Notes under the pieces: model-generated | Told to the model about the DNA's origin: nothing | Database searches by the model: none | What the model saw: only the letters and a program-made list of their open reading frames with translations | Shown: positions 7,850 to 16,714 of the stretch, in pieces | Position numbering within the stretch: position 1 is the stretch's first letter | Layout: each line of letters starts with the position of its first letter | Position numbers and translations under genes: made by a program | Assembly (NCBI RefSeq): GCF_009674775.1 | Contig: NZ_WKKE01000020.1 | Coordinates: forward strand, 46,392 to 110,391 | DNA: 64,000 bases | DNA from: Flavobacterium sp. LC2016-23 | Lineage (GTDB): Bacteria > Bacteroidota > Bacteroidia > Flavobacteriales > Flavobacteriaceae | Direction of reading: 5' to 3'

Positions 7850-10321
7850 ATGGGGTACAATTCTCTTAAAAAAAGTCTTTTTTTACTGCTGATGACAGCA
7901 GGATTTTCTTCCTATTCCCAACAGGATTTAAAATTGCAATACAACCAGCCGGCTGTTGAATGGACAGAAGCTTTACCTGTAGGAAACGGTACACTTGGCG
8001 CAATGGTTTTTGGAAGAGTGGATGCTGAATTAATTCAATTGAATGAAGCTACTTTGTGGAGCGGCGGACCCGTGCAGAAAAATGTAAATCCGGATGCTTT
8101 TAAAAATCTTGCTTTGATTAGGGAAGCGCTAACGAATGAAAATTTCGAAAAAGCCTATGATTTGACCAAGAATATGCAGGGCGCCTACAGCGAAAGTTTT
8201 ATGCCGTTGGGAGATCTGATCCTGACACAGGATTTTGATGGAAAGAAACCCGGTCTGTACAAAAGAAGCCTGGACATACAAACCGGATTGGCGGTGACCA
8301 CTTTTACTATTGGCGGCGTGAAGTACCAAAGAGAAATATTTGCGTCGGCACCTGCACAGTGTATTGTCATTAAACTTTCGGCAGATCAGATAAAAAAACT
8401 TTCTGTGGTAATTGATGCCGCAAGTCTTTTAAGAAATGAAAAATCAATACAAAATCAATCACTGGTTTTAAAAGGAAAAGCACCTTCACATGCCGACCCT
8501 AATTATATAGGTTACAATAAAGAACCGATTGTGTATGATGACGTAACAGGCTGTAGGGGAATGCGTTTTGAATTAATTATTAAACCAGTGATCAAAGACG
8601 GTGAGATCAGTTATGACGGAGATAAAATAATTATTAAAAAAGCATCTGAAATTTTACTTTTCGTTTCAGCGGCAACCAGTTTTAACGGATTTGATAAATG
8701 TCCGGACAGTCAGGGAAAAGACGAACATCAATTCGCTGAAAGTCCTCTTAAAAAAGCGGCTGTCCAAAAGTACGATAGTTTATTAAAAGAGCACATTGCA
8801 GATTTTCAGCAGTTCTTTAACAGGGTTTCATTAAAACTCAACGAAAAAGAAACCAATAAATCTAATCTGCCCACAGATACAAGATTAGAACAATATGCAA
8901 AAGGAGAAAAAGATGCCGGGCTGGAGGCTTTGTTCTTTCAATATGGACGCTATTTATTAATTTCGTCTTCGCGTACACACAATACGCCAGCTAACTTGCA
9001 GGGTATATGGAACAATAAACTTCGCGCACCCTGGAGCAGCAATTACACGACAAATATTAATTTACAGATGAATTACTGGCCTGTTGAATCAGGAAGTTTA
9101 TCTGAATTGTTTTTTCCGCTTGACGAATTCATTAAAAATGTTTCCGTAACAGGAGCCGAAACGGCCAAAAGTTTTTACCATGCTAAGGGCTGGGTATTGC
9201 ATCATAATTCAGATATATGGGCAACAACAAATCCTGTAGGCGATTTTGGAAAAGGAGACCCTATGTGGGCCAACTGGTATATGGGAGCCAACTGGCTGAG
9301 CAGACATTTATGGGAGCATTACCAATATACAGGAGATACAGCATATCTGAAAAAAGTATATCCAATCATAAAAGGAGCAGCAGAATTTAGTTTAGACTGG
9401 CTTCAAAGAGACAAGAACGGTTATCTGGTAACTATGCCTTCGACATCACCGGAAAACAAATATTTTTATGATGGAAAAAAAGGAGGTGTTGTCACCACTG
9501 CTTCGACGATGGATATTGGAATCATAAAAGATTTATTTGAAAATACAATAGAAGCCTCTAAAGTGCTCAATACCGATTTAGAATTCAGACAAACAGTAAG
9601 CCAGGCGGCAGACAAATTACTTCCTTTTCAAATTGGCAGCAAAGGACAGCTTCAGGAATGGTATAAAGATTTTGAAGATGAAGACCCGCATCACAGGCAT
9701 ACTTCCCATTTATATGCTTTACATCCTGCCAATTTAATATCACCCCTGAAAACACCGGAACTGGCTGAAGCCGCAAAGAAAACATTAGAACTTAGGGGAG
9801 ACGATGGTACAGGATGGAGTCTTGCCTGGAAAGTCAATATGTGGGCGAGACTTTTAGACGGGAATCATGCTTACAGATTATTCAAAAATCAATTAAGACT
9901 TACAAAAGATAATGATCCGGAGTACAGCAGACATGGAGGATGTTATCCCAATCTCTTTGATGCGCATCCGCCTTTTCAAATAGATGGGAATTTTGCAGGA
10001 ACCGCTGGTGTAATAGAAATGTTAATGCAAAGCCAGAATAATGAAATTCATTTGCTTCCGGCTCTTCCCGATTCCTGGACAGACGGTGAAATAAAAGGTA
10101 TTTCGGCAAAAGGCAATTTTACCGTGGGTATAAAATGGAATTATGGCAAAATGAGCCAGGCAAAAATACGCTCGAATATGGGGGGCAAATGTTCCGTCAG
10201 GGCTTTATCACCATTTATAATTAAAAAGCTAAATATTAAAAGTGAGAAATCTTCTATAGGCTATACTGCTGTATTCGAAACCCAAAAAGGGATGACTTAT
10301 ACCCTAACACCATTGAAATAG
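7850..10321 (+). CDS. GH95 family alpha-L-fucosidase or alpha-L-galactosidase
   Basis: An 823-residue enzyme with a signal peptide (ending about SSYS before QQDLKL). The start of the mature protein (PAVEWTEALPVGNGTLGAMV) and NYTTNINLQMNYWPVESG near residue 400 are typical of GH95. E535 in MPSTSPEN is the likely general acid, and the HRHTSHLYALHP block follows. GH95 enzymes invert alpha-1,2-L-fucosyl or alpha-L-galactosyl ends; both sugars occur as caps on pectin or arabinogalactan side chains. The start at 7850 was chosen because the ATG 4 bp upstream (7846) is in another frame that stops after seven codons. No motif decides between fucose and galactose. Confidence 0.9.
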   Translation: MGYNSLKKSLFLLLMTAGFSSYSQQDLKLQYNQPAVEWTEALPVGNGTLGAMVFGRVDAELIQLNEATLWSGGPVQKNVNPDAFKNLALIREALTNENFEKAYDLTKNMQGAYSESFMPLGDLILTQDFDGKKPGLYKRSLDIQTGLAVTTFTIGGVKYQREIFASAPAQCIVIKLSADQIKKLSVVIDAASLLRNEKSIQNQSLVLKGKAPSHADPNYIGYNKEPIVYDDVTGCRGMRFELIIKPVIKDGEISYDGDKIIIKKASEILLFVSAATSFNGFDKCPDSQGKDEHQFAESPLKKAAVQKYDSLLKEHIADFQQFFNRVSLKLNEKETNKSNLPTDTRLEQYAKGEKDAGLEALFFQYGRYLLISSSRTHNTPANLQGIWNNKLRAPWSSNYTTNINLQMNYWPVESGSLSELFFPLDEFIKNVSVTGAETAKSFYHAKGWVLHHNSDIWATTNPVGDFGKGDPMWANWYMGANWLSRHLWEHYQYTGDTAYLKKVYPIIKGAAEFSLDWLQRDKNGYLVTMPSTSPENKYFYDGKKGGVVTTASTMDIGIIKDLFENTIEASKVLNTDLEFRQTVSQAADKLLPFQIGSKGQLQEWYKDFEDEDPHHRHTSHLYALHPANLISPLKTPELAEAAKKTLELRGDDGTGWSLAWKVNMWARLLDGNHAYRLFKNQLRLTKDNDPEYSRHGGCYPNLFDAHPPFQIDGNFAGTAGVIEMLMQSQNNEIHLLPALPDSWTDGEIKGISAKGNFTVGIKWNYGKMSQAKIRSNMGGKCSVRALSPFIIKKLNIKSEKSSIGYTAVFETQKGMTYTLTPLK

Positions 10322-10540
10322 ATTGTAAATTGAAAGCAGGCAGAGAATAGCCGGATGGGCTGTATGATATAAAAAATCGTTGTTTTAATTGTTTTTTGAG
10401 CAGGACATTTTTCTTAAAGATAGGGAAGTTCGGGTATTTATGATGGAAAATGAAAATGTATCTTTTGACCCTTATTTTTCTAAAATTTTATAAAATTACC
10501 TTATAATTGTACTTTCTACAAGAATATAAAAAAAGTTATT

Positions 10541-13500
10541 TTGAAGCATTTCTGCCTATATCTTATCGTACTGCTGTGTATTCCTGCTTCCGGATATTCA
10601 CAAGATGATCCGGTTAAATTCCTTGATATATCCGATGGCTTATCTAACAATTCGGTTACCACAATATATCAGGATAAGGAAGGCTTTATGTGGTTTGGAA
10701 CTTATGATGGATTAAACCGCTATGACGGTTATAATTTTAAAGTATTCCGGAATAGGATTAATGATAAAAAGTCATTACAGTTCAATACGATTTATAATAT
10801 CGAAGGCGACTCTCAAAAAAATATTTGGTTAGGAGGAGCAAATGGAGTTTGCATTTATGACAAAACCGCCGCTGCATTTCATTCTGTAGAATATACTTTC
10901 GCTGGTAAAAAACCGCAGGTGTTAAAAGATATTATACATCAAATAGGCACGGTATCTAATAAACTGGTTCTGGTTGCTTCTCAAAGTCTCGGATTAATTG
11001 CTTTTGAAAACGGATCATTTGTCGGAACTCATATTCCGCTAAAAGCAATATCAAACAATGTAAGCGTCAATAATTACGATGCAACCGCCATTCAGGAAAA
11101 CCAAAAAAAAACAGGCTGTTGGGTGTATGTACGTAATGTTGGAATTTGTACTTATACTTACAAGTCAAAAAAATTAGAAGCAGTATTTCCGCTTTCGATG
11201 GAAGTCAAAAAAATGAAAATTACAGAAGATGGAAATCTTTGGTTAGGGACTGATGAAGGACTTTATCACTTTAATACACAATCACGTTTACTTTCAGATA
11301 ATTATTTTTCCAATAAATGCAGCGTGACCGATATTCTTATTGATAAGAAAAAGGAAATGTGGATCACTACAGATGGCTGTGGTATTTATAAAGTCATTGG
11401 AACAAATAAAAAAGTGACTTCTTACAATGCTGTTACAAACAATCAGCTGGTAAAAAGCAATTCGGTCTGGAGTTTATTCGAAGATAAAGCAGGAAACAAA
11501 TGGATCGGAACTTTGCGCGGTGGTATAAGTATGCTGAGCAATGCACCTAAATATTTTAAAAGTATTCGATATAATGCAAAACGAAATGATCCTGCAGAAA
11601 ACTTTATTTTGTCATTTTGCGAAGACGAAAAAAATAATTTGTGGGTAGGAACAGATGGTGCCGGTTTAAAATACTGGAATCGAAAAAACAATACGTATAT
11701 AAATTATGCCAATAAACTTTCGAGCAGTTTTATTACCAGTATTATAAGAGACAATAACAATGATATTTGGCTGTCTACATGGGCGGGCGGCGTAAACCGG
11801 ATTAATCCCGAAACGAATACAGTTACGCAATATTCCTGCTACAATCCGTTTACGAAACAAACCGAAAAAAATATTTGGTTCGTTTACAAAGACTCTCAGG
11901 CAAATATCTGGGCAAGTGCCACCAACGAAGGCTCTTTTTACATTTTTGACAGAAAAAAAAACAGCTTTACTCTTTTTGATTCCTCAATCAATAATTTGCA
12001 ATGTATTACTGAAACAAGCGACGGAAAACTTTGGGGAGGAAATTATACGTCGTTATTTTCTATTGAAAAAAGGACGAAAAAAATCAATAAAATTACAATT
12101 GGAAATCCTGTAAGATGTATTCATGAAGATAAGGATAAAAATCTTTGGCTGGGCACACAAGAAGGAGGATTGTTATTATTTGACCGGAAAACAAAAACGT
12201 TTAAAAGATTTACTACCGACGATGGCTTACCTTCAAATACGATTTTAAGATTGCTTGAAGATAAAGAAGGAAACTTATGGATGAGCACTTATAATGGTGT
12301 TTGCAGATTTGATAAGAAAAGAAAAACATTTAGGAATTTCTCCGTAAATGACGGACTTCAAAGCAATCAGTTCAGTTTTAATGCCGGTTTAAAATTGTCA
12401 ACAGGAGAATTTCTGTTTGGAGGAATAAATGGATTTAATATCTTTTTTCCGGAAGCAATTAAAAGTTTTAATCAGGAAAATAATTTATTGCTGAGTGATT
12501 TTTATGTCAACAATCAGCCGATTGAAGAAAGTAAAACGGATTTAGTTTCAAAATGGGATTCGGGAAAAATCAAAGAAGTAAGTCTGCCATACGATCAAAC
12601 GACTTTATCGCTCGAATTTGTCGCATTAGATTATAATAATGCCGACAAAATAAATTACGCTTACTATTTAGAGGGCTGGGACGAGCAATGGAATTTTGTA
12701 GGTCAGTCCCGAAAAGCAAATTATTCGAGATTACCCGAAGGGAAATACACGTTTAAGGTAAAAACAACCAATTTTAAAGGAGGCTGGAATAAAGAAGAAA
12801 GCCTGATTACAGTCTTTGTTTTACCACCCTGGTACAGAACCTGGTGGGCTTACACATTATATTTATTGGCAGGCATCGGAGTTGTTTTTGCTTACATAGC
12901 GTACAATAAAAACAAAGAAGAACTGAAATATAAAGTAAAGATTGCAGAATTAGAAAGGAAAAAAGAAAAGGAAGTAGCAGAGAAACAATCGTCAATGTTT
13001 ACCTATATCTCGCACGAATTTCGTACGCCCCTTTCGCTAATTATAAATCCGCTAAAAAAAGCAGTTCAAAAAGAAAGCGTTCAAAATGGTTCTTCCGGAA
13101 GTGATTTGGCGATTGCACACCGAAATGCCCGAAGGCTTTTGAGTCTGGTTGATCAGCTGTTGCTTTTTCGTAAAGCCGAAAATGATGCTGATTCGCTCAG
13201 ATTGTCTGCTATCAATGTAAATAGCCTTTGCAATGAAGTATATCAGTGTTTTGTAAATCAGGCAAAAGAGAAAAATATCAATTACAATTTTACTATTCCG
13301 GATGATGATATTGAAATCATAGGCGATTATGAGAAAATTGAAATTTCCTTATTCAATCTAATGTCGAATGCTTTTAAGTATACACCAATTGGAGGAGAAA
13401 TCAATCTTAAACTTGCTGAAAATGAGCATGAAGTTGAACTCGAAATTTCTGATAACGGTGACGGAATCGAGAAAAAAGATATTGCTGTTATATTCGAAAA

Positions 13501-14593
13501 ATTCAGGCAAATAAATTCAAAAGCAGCTGTTGGAACGGGTTTCGGAATTGGACTTTATATTGTGAAATATTTTGTAGATAAACACAAAGGAACTTTAAGC
13601 TGTACCAGCGAAATTGGGAAAGGAAGCAAATTTAAACTGACATTCTTAAAAGGAAACAGTCATTTTGAAAACATTGAAATTACAAATGTTGTGCCGCAAA
13701 GAAGCCAATTATTTGATGAACTTTTAGTGGATGAAATGGATGAAAACAATTCGTCTTCTAACAGTGTTTCAGAAAATGATTTTCAGAAAATGATGCTGAC
13801 AGACAAACGAACCGTTTTAATTATTGACGATAATGCCGAAATAAGAGGATATCTGATTAAATTATTTTCTGAAACCTATATCGTTTATAGTGCTGAAAAT
13901 GGGGAAGAAGGTTTAAAACTAACCAAAAAACACCTGCCGGATTTAGTAATCAGCGATATTACTATGGAAGAAATGGACGGTCTTGAGTTGTGCAGAAAAA
14001 TTAAAGAAAATAATGAATTGTCTCATATTCCGGTAATACTATTGACGGCATCAAAAAATCCTGAAACCCATCTTCAGGGAATAAGTGACGGAGCCGATGA
14101 TTATATCGTAAAACCATTTGACGATGATATACTTGTGGCCCGGGTAGAGTCTTTATTAAAGAATCGCAGTAATTTACGTAAATATTTTCTGGACAGTATA
14201 ACCCTTAAAGAAAACACGCTCAAAGTTCCGGTGGAATATCAGGAAATCTTAAAAAAATGCATTGATATCGTGGAATCCAATATCCATAAAAGAGATTTTA
14301 CAATTAAAAACTTTGCTTTAGAAATGGGAATGAGCCATAGAACGTTATACACTAAAATTAAAATCATCTCAGGGCAAACTTTAAATGCTTTTATTCGCTC
14401 GGTCCGAATCAGGCGGGCAGCAATGCTGATGCTAACAGAAGATATCAATATTGCGCAGGCAAGTGCTCAGGTAGGTTTTGAAGATCCGAAATATTTCAGG
14501 CAGCAATTTGTAAAACTTTTTGGAATGACGCCATCAGAATATATTAAAAAATATAAGAGCTCTTTTAACTCCGATTTGAATATCATCAACTAA
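10541..14593 (+). CDS. Hybrid two-component system regulator (HTCS)
   Basis: A 1350-residue one-protein signalling system that senses an oligosaccharide in the periplasm and activates the adjacent locus. Order: signal peptide (1-20, ending GYSQ), two seven-bladed propellers of Reg_prop repeats (about 25-680, for example GFMWFGTYDGLNRYDG), Y_Y_Y domain (about 690-760), membrane helix (about 768-790), histidine kinase with H825 in SHEFRTPLSL, ATPase domain, receiver with D1139 in VISDITMEEMDG, and AraC-type DNA-binding domain at the C-terminus. The start is TTG; no ATG lies just upstream and the signal peptide begins there. The SusC/D operon downstream is the likely target. Confidence 0.95.
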   Translation: MKHFCLYLIVLLCIPASGYSQDDPVKFLDISDGLSNNSVTTIYQDKEGFMWFGTYDGLNRYDGYNFKVFRNRINDKKSLQFNTIYNIEGDSQKNIWLGGANGVCIYDKTAAAFHSVEYTFAGKKPQVLKDIIHQIGTVSNKLVLVASQSLGLIAFENGSFVGTHIPLKAISNNVSVNNYDATAIQENQKKTGCWVYVRNVGICTYTYKSKKLEAVFPLSMEVKKMKITEDGNLWLGTDEGLYHFNTQSRLLSDNYFSNKCSVTDILIDKKKEMWITTDGCGIYKVIGTNKKVTSYNAVTNNQLVKSNSVWSLFEDKAGNKWIGTLRGGISMLSNAPKYFKSIRYNAKRNDPAENFILSFCEDEKNNLWVGTDGAGLKYWNRKNNTYINYANKLSSSFITSIIRDNNNDIWLSTWAGGVNRINPETNTVTQYSCYNPFTKQTEKNIWFVYKDSQANIWASATNEGSFYIFDRKKNSFTLFDSSINNLQCITETSDGKLWGGNYTSLFSIEKRTKKINKITIGNPVRCIHEDKDKNLWLGTQEGGLLLFDRKTKTFKRFTTDDGLPSNTILRLLEDKEGNLWMSTYNGVCRFDKKRKTFRNFSVNDGLQSNQFSFNAGLKLSTGEFLFGGINGFNIFFPEAIKSFNQENNLLLSDFYVNNQPIEESKTDLVSKWDSGKIKEVSLPYDQTTLSLEFVALDYNNADKINYAYYLEGWDEQWNFVGQSRKANYSRLPEGKYTFKVKTTNFKGGWNKEESLITVFVLPPWYRTWWAYTLYLLAGIGVVFAYIAYNKNKEELKYKVKIAELERKKEKEVAEKQSSMFTYISHEFRTPLSLIINPLKKAVQKESVQNGSSGSDLAIAHRNARRLLSLVDQLLLFRKAENDADSLRLSAINVNSLCNEVYQCFVNQAKEKNINYNFTIPDDDIEIIGDYEKIEISLFNLMSNAFKYTPIGGEINLKLAENEHEVELEISDNGDGIEKKDIAVIFEKFRQINSKAAVGTGFGIGLYIVKYFVDKHKGTLSCTSEIGKGSKFKLTFLKGNSHFENIEITNVVPQRSQLFDELLVDEMDENNSSSNSVSENDFQKMMLTDKRTVLIIDDNAEIRGYLIKLFSETYIVYSAENGEEGLKLTKKHLPDLVISDITMEEMDGLELCRKIKENNELSHIPVILLTASKNPETHLQGISDGADDYIVKPFDDDILVARVESLLKNRSNLRKYFLDSITLKENTLKVPVEYQEILKKCIDIVESNIHKRDFTIKNFALEMGMSHRTLYTKIKIISGQTLNAFIRSVRIRRAAMLMLTEDINIAQASAQVGFEDPKYFRQQFVKLFGMTPSEYIKKYKSSFNSDLNIIN

Positions 14594-14622
14594 ATTTTAG
14601 TGTACCAATTGTGTCGTTTTGT

Positions 14623-14665
14623 GAGGTCTTTTTTATTTTTCAGATCAGAAAAAAGACTTCTTTTT
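14623..14665 (+). terminator. Rho-independent terminator after the HTCS gene
   Basis: The arms GAGGTCTTTTTT (14623-14634) and AAAAAAGACTTC (14649-14660) pair over 12 bp with one G-T, followed by TTTTT. It lies 30 bp after the HTCS stop codon, so the SusC/D genes need their own promoter. Confidence 0.8.
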
Positions 14666-14855
14666 ATAAATCTCAAACGTTTTAGTTTAAAAACAGAGCT
14701 TAAATTAATAATTGCGTATTATGTAAAAATAAGCGACTATTTTTTCGTACTCACTAATTTTAATCTAAAATAATAGTTAATTGCTGTTTTGACCTCCTTT
14801 TTTTTCCATTTTACCCCTCCTTAAAAGTTTGAATTAAACATTTCTTTGCACTTAT

Positions 14856-14878
14856 AGTAATGGTTAAGTTGCATTACT
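14856..14878. promoter_or_regulatory. Candidate operator dyad upstream of the SusC/D operon
   Basis: The arms AGTAATG (14856-14862) and CATTACT (14872-14878) are perfect inverted repeats separated by 9 bp, about 400 bp before the first gene of the operon. The symmetry and location would suit a dimeric regulator such as the HTCS, but AraC-type sites are often direct repeats and 7-bp dyads arise by chance in AT-rich DNA. Confidence 0.25.
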
Positions 14879-14984
14879 GTGTAAAATTAAGTTTTTGCTT
14901 TTTGTTAAGTTTTCGTCTGCTTAAAGAATTGAGCTTTCTTTAAGATAAAAGATGTAAAAGTTGGTTTTGTGTATTATTGACTAC

Positions 14985-15008
14985 ACCCGCAGCTTAAAAA
15001 CTGCGGGT
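14985..15008 (+). promoter_or_regulatory. Leader hairpin upstream of the SusC/D operon
   Basis: ACCCGCAG (14985-14992) and CTGCGGGT (15001-15008) form a perfect, GC-rich 8-bp stem with an 8-base loop in otherwise AT-rich DNA. It ends 261 bp before the start codon at 15270. Only a short T-run follows. If transcription starts upstream it would lie in the mRNA leader and could act as a pause, partial terminator or stability element. Function is not shown by sequence alone. Confidence 0.45.
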
Positions 15009-15269
15009 TTACAAATCAAAAACAGATTCGGGACCGAAACACAAAAAATAAGATAGAGAAGTGTAAACAGGAAAATATAAAAAAGACTAACATTTAACCA
15101 AACCTGAATAATTATGATAAAAACCGAAAAATCAATTTTTACTAGCCCTGATTTTTTTCCCACAAAAAACAATCGCTATCGACATTGCTCCTAAAAAGGA
15201 ACAATAGAATTCATTACAAACTATCGCTTTTAGAATAAAAACTAACTAACCAACCTTAAAATTAAAGAA

Positions 15270-16667
15270 ATGAAAAAAAATGTATTTTTATTTTTTCTTG
15301 CCCTTTTTGCTGTCCTTTTTACAGGATGTCAAAATAATGAAGCTGGATTTCCCAGTTCAGACGACCCAACGGTTGTTGTTGCTACAAAAGAAATTTATGG
15401 GGCACCAACCAGAAAATTTGAAATTAAAGCCACTTTGGCAGATGATCTGGGATTAAAGAGTGTACAAATTCAAATTCCTGAATTATCCCTTGATAAAGTA
15501 ATCACGTTTGCTACAAATCCATTACTGAAATCGTATGATTTGAGTTATTTTTTCGAAATTCCGGCCAATAGAGGAACTTCTGAAGTTTTTAAAATCAAAT
15601 TGACAATAACAGACGTTTCAGGAAATTCAATTGATGAAGCTATTAATTTACGTTTAGACGGAGAATTTGCAGCTCCTGCCATTAGCATGATTTCACCTAA
15701 AGAAGGCGCCGTTATTCTGTTATCTACTAGTAAAGAAATGCCTGTAAATTTTGTTGTTAACGATGATTCAGGTATCGATTATGTTCAGGTAAAATGTGCT
15801 GAATTGGGTATCGATGAGATGGTTCAGTTATCCAACAGCCCTCAGTCGTATACTTTTAATAAAACCTATACCTTACCGGTAACTGCTGCCAATTATGTTT
15901 TAACCATTACGGCAAAAGATAAATTCGCAATTCCTAATACGGGAACTTTAAATATAAATATTGTGGCTACAAATGAGTATCCGGCGATTTATTTATGTGA
16001 CCAGCCAAAAGGTACTAATCTTACAACGGATGCTGTGGGCGTTCCAATGTATTTCCATGAGAAAAACGGACAAGACTTCGAATTTAAATATTATGCCGAT
16101 AAAGACAATAAAGAAATTTATTTCTTAGGACAGGAATCTGATTTTGCCCCACATTGTTTTGGTCTGAATGAGTCAGGAAACTTAACAGATGATGTTGCAT
16201 CCGCTCCAATTGTTTTACCTTCAAAAGGGTATTACATCATAAAAGTAAATCCAAATACCTTAGTTTATACGGTTACTAAATATGCACCTTCGAGCAAAGT
16301 CTGGGCAGATGTTGCCAACGGATTATGGCACGATGTAGAAGCGCAAAGAAGACCTTTCGTGAGTGTTTGCGGCGGAGGGATTCAGGGTGCCGACTGGGAT
16401 ACCTGGACTGCCTGGGTTCAAACCGGACTGCATTTGGCAAATAACCCAGATAACCCGTACCAATTACTTGGCGAATATACTTTGACAGGAACTTTGGAAG
16501 CGACTTTTACAGGTCAGTGGTGGAGTCCGTCCTGGAGATTAATCAAAAATGGTATTGCTACAATGTCGCCGGGAGAAAATGGAAATGCAAAATATCCTGC
16601 AGCTCCGGGGGTTTACAAAGTTGTACTTGATACCGAGTTAGAAAGAGTCTTTATCACGAAAAAATAA
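15270..16667 (+). CDS. SusE/SusF-like surface glycan-binding lipoprotein
   Basis: A 465-residue lipoprotein (lipobox LFTGC, Cys20). Two Ig-like beta domains span roughly residues 30-230, with DDLGLKSVQIQIPEL and DDSGIDYVQVKCAEL showing an internal repeat. The C-terminal half (about 235-465) resembles the starch-binding-like domains of SusE/SusF and ends with PGVYKVVLDTELERVFITKK. It has no catalytic motif. It would sit on the outer membrane and hand glycan to SusC/D. The position is odd: such genes usually follow susC and susD, but this one is first, 47 bp before susC. The operon's transcript therefore probably begins here. Confidence 0.75.
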   Translation: MKKNVFLFFLALFAVLFTGCQNNEAGFPSSDDPTVVVATKEIYGAPTRKFEIKATLADDLGLKSVQIQIPELSLDKVITFATNPLLKSYDLSYFFEIPANRGTSEVFKIKLTITDVSGNSIDEAINLRLDGEFAAPAISMISPKEGAVILLSTSKEMPVNFVVNDDSGIDYVQVKCAELGIDEMVQLSNSPQSYTFNKTYTLPVTAANYVLTITAKDKFAIPNTGTLNINIVATNEYPAIYLCDQPKGTNLTTDAVGVPMYFHEKNGQDFEFKYYADKDNKEIYFLGQESDFAPHCFGLNESGNLTDDVASAPIVLPSKGYYIIKVNPNTLVYTVTKYAPSSKVWADVANGLWHDVEAQRRPFVSVCGGGIQGADWDTWTAWVQTGLHLANNPDNPYQLLGEYTLTGTLEATFTGQWWSPSWRLIKNGIATMSPGENGNAKYPAAPGVYKVVLDTELERVFITKK

Positions 16668-16714
16668 GCTGTTATACGTTTAGTTATAACATTTAATTAA
16701 AAAAAAATCTTACT

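Larger units (their letters stand above)
14594..15269. other. 676-bp gene-free control region between HTCS and the SusC/D operon
   Basis: No convincing gene is present. After the HTCS terminator the stretch is very AT-rich and must contain the promoter and leader of the operon starting at 15270. It holds a 7-bp dyad (14856-14878) and an 8-bp perfect hairpin (14985-15008). I could not place a secure TTTG / TAnnTTTG promoter. The minus-strand open frame at 14981-15172 is low-complexity and judged non-coding. Confidence 0.7.

Noticed and set aside
10322..10540. Promoter of the first HTCS (TTATAATTG near 10501)
   Set aside because: It differs from TAnnTTTG and has no matching TTTG at the right distance; not strong enough to list.
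14981..15172. Minus-strand open frame of 63 codons in the SusC/D leader
   Set aside because: Low-complexity, isoleucine- and phenylalanine-rich translation and overlap with the leader hairpin; no family match.
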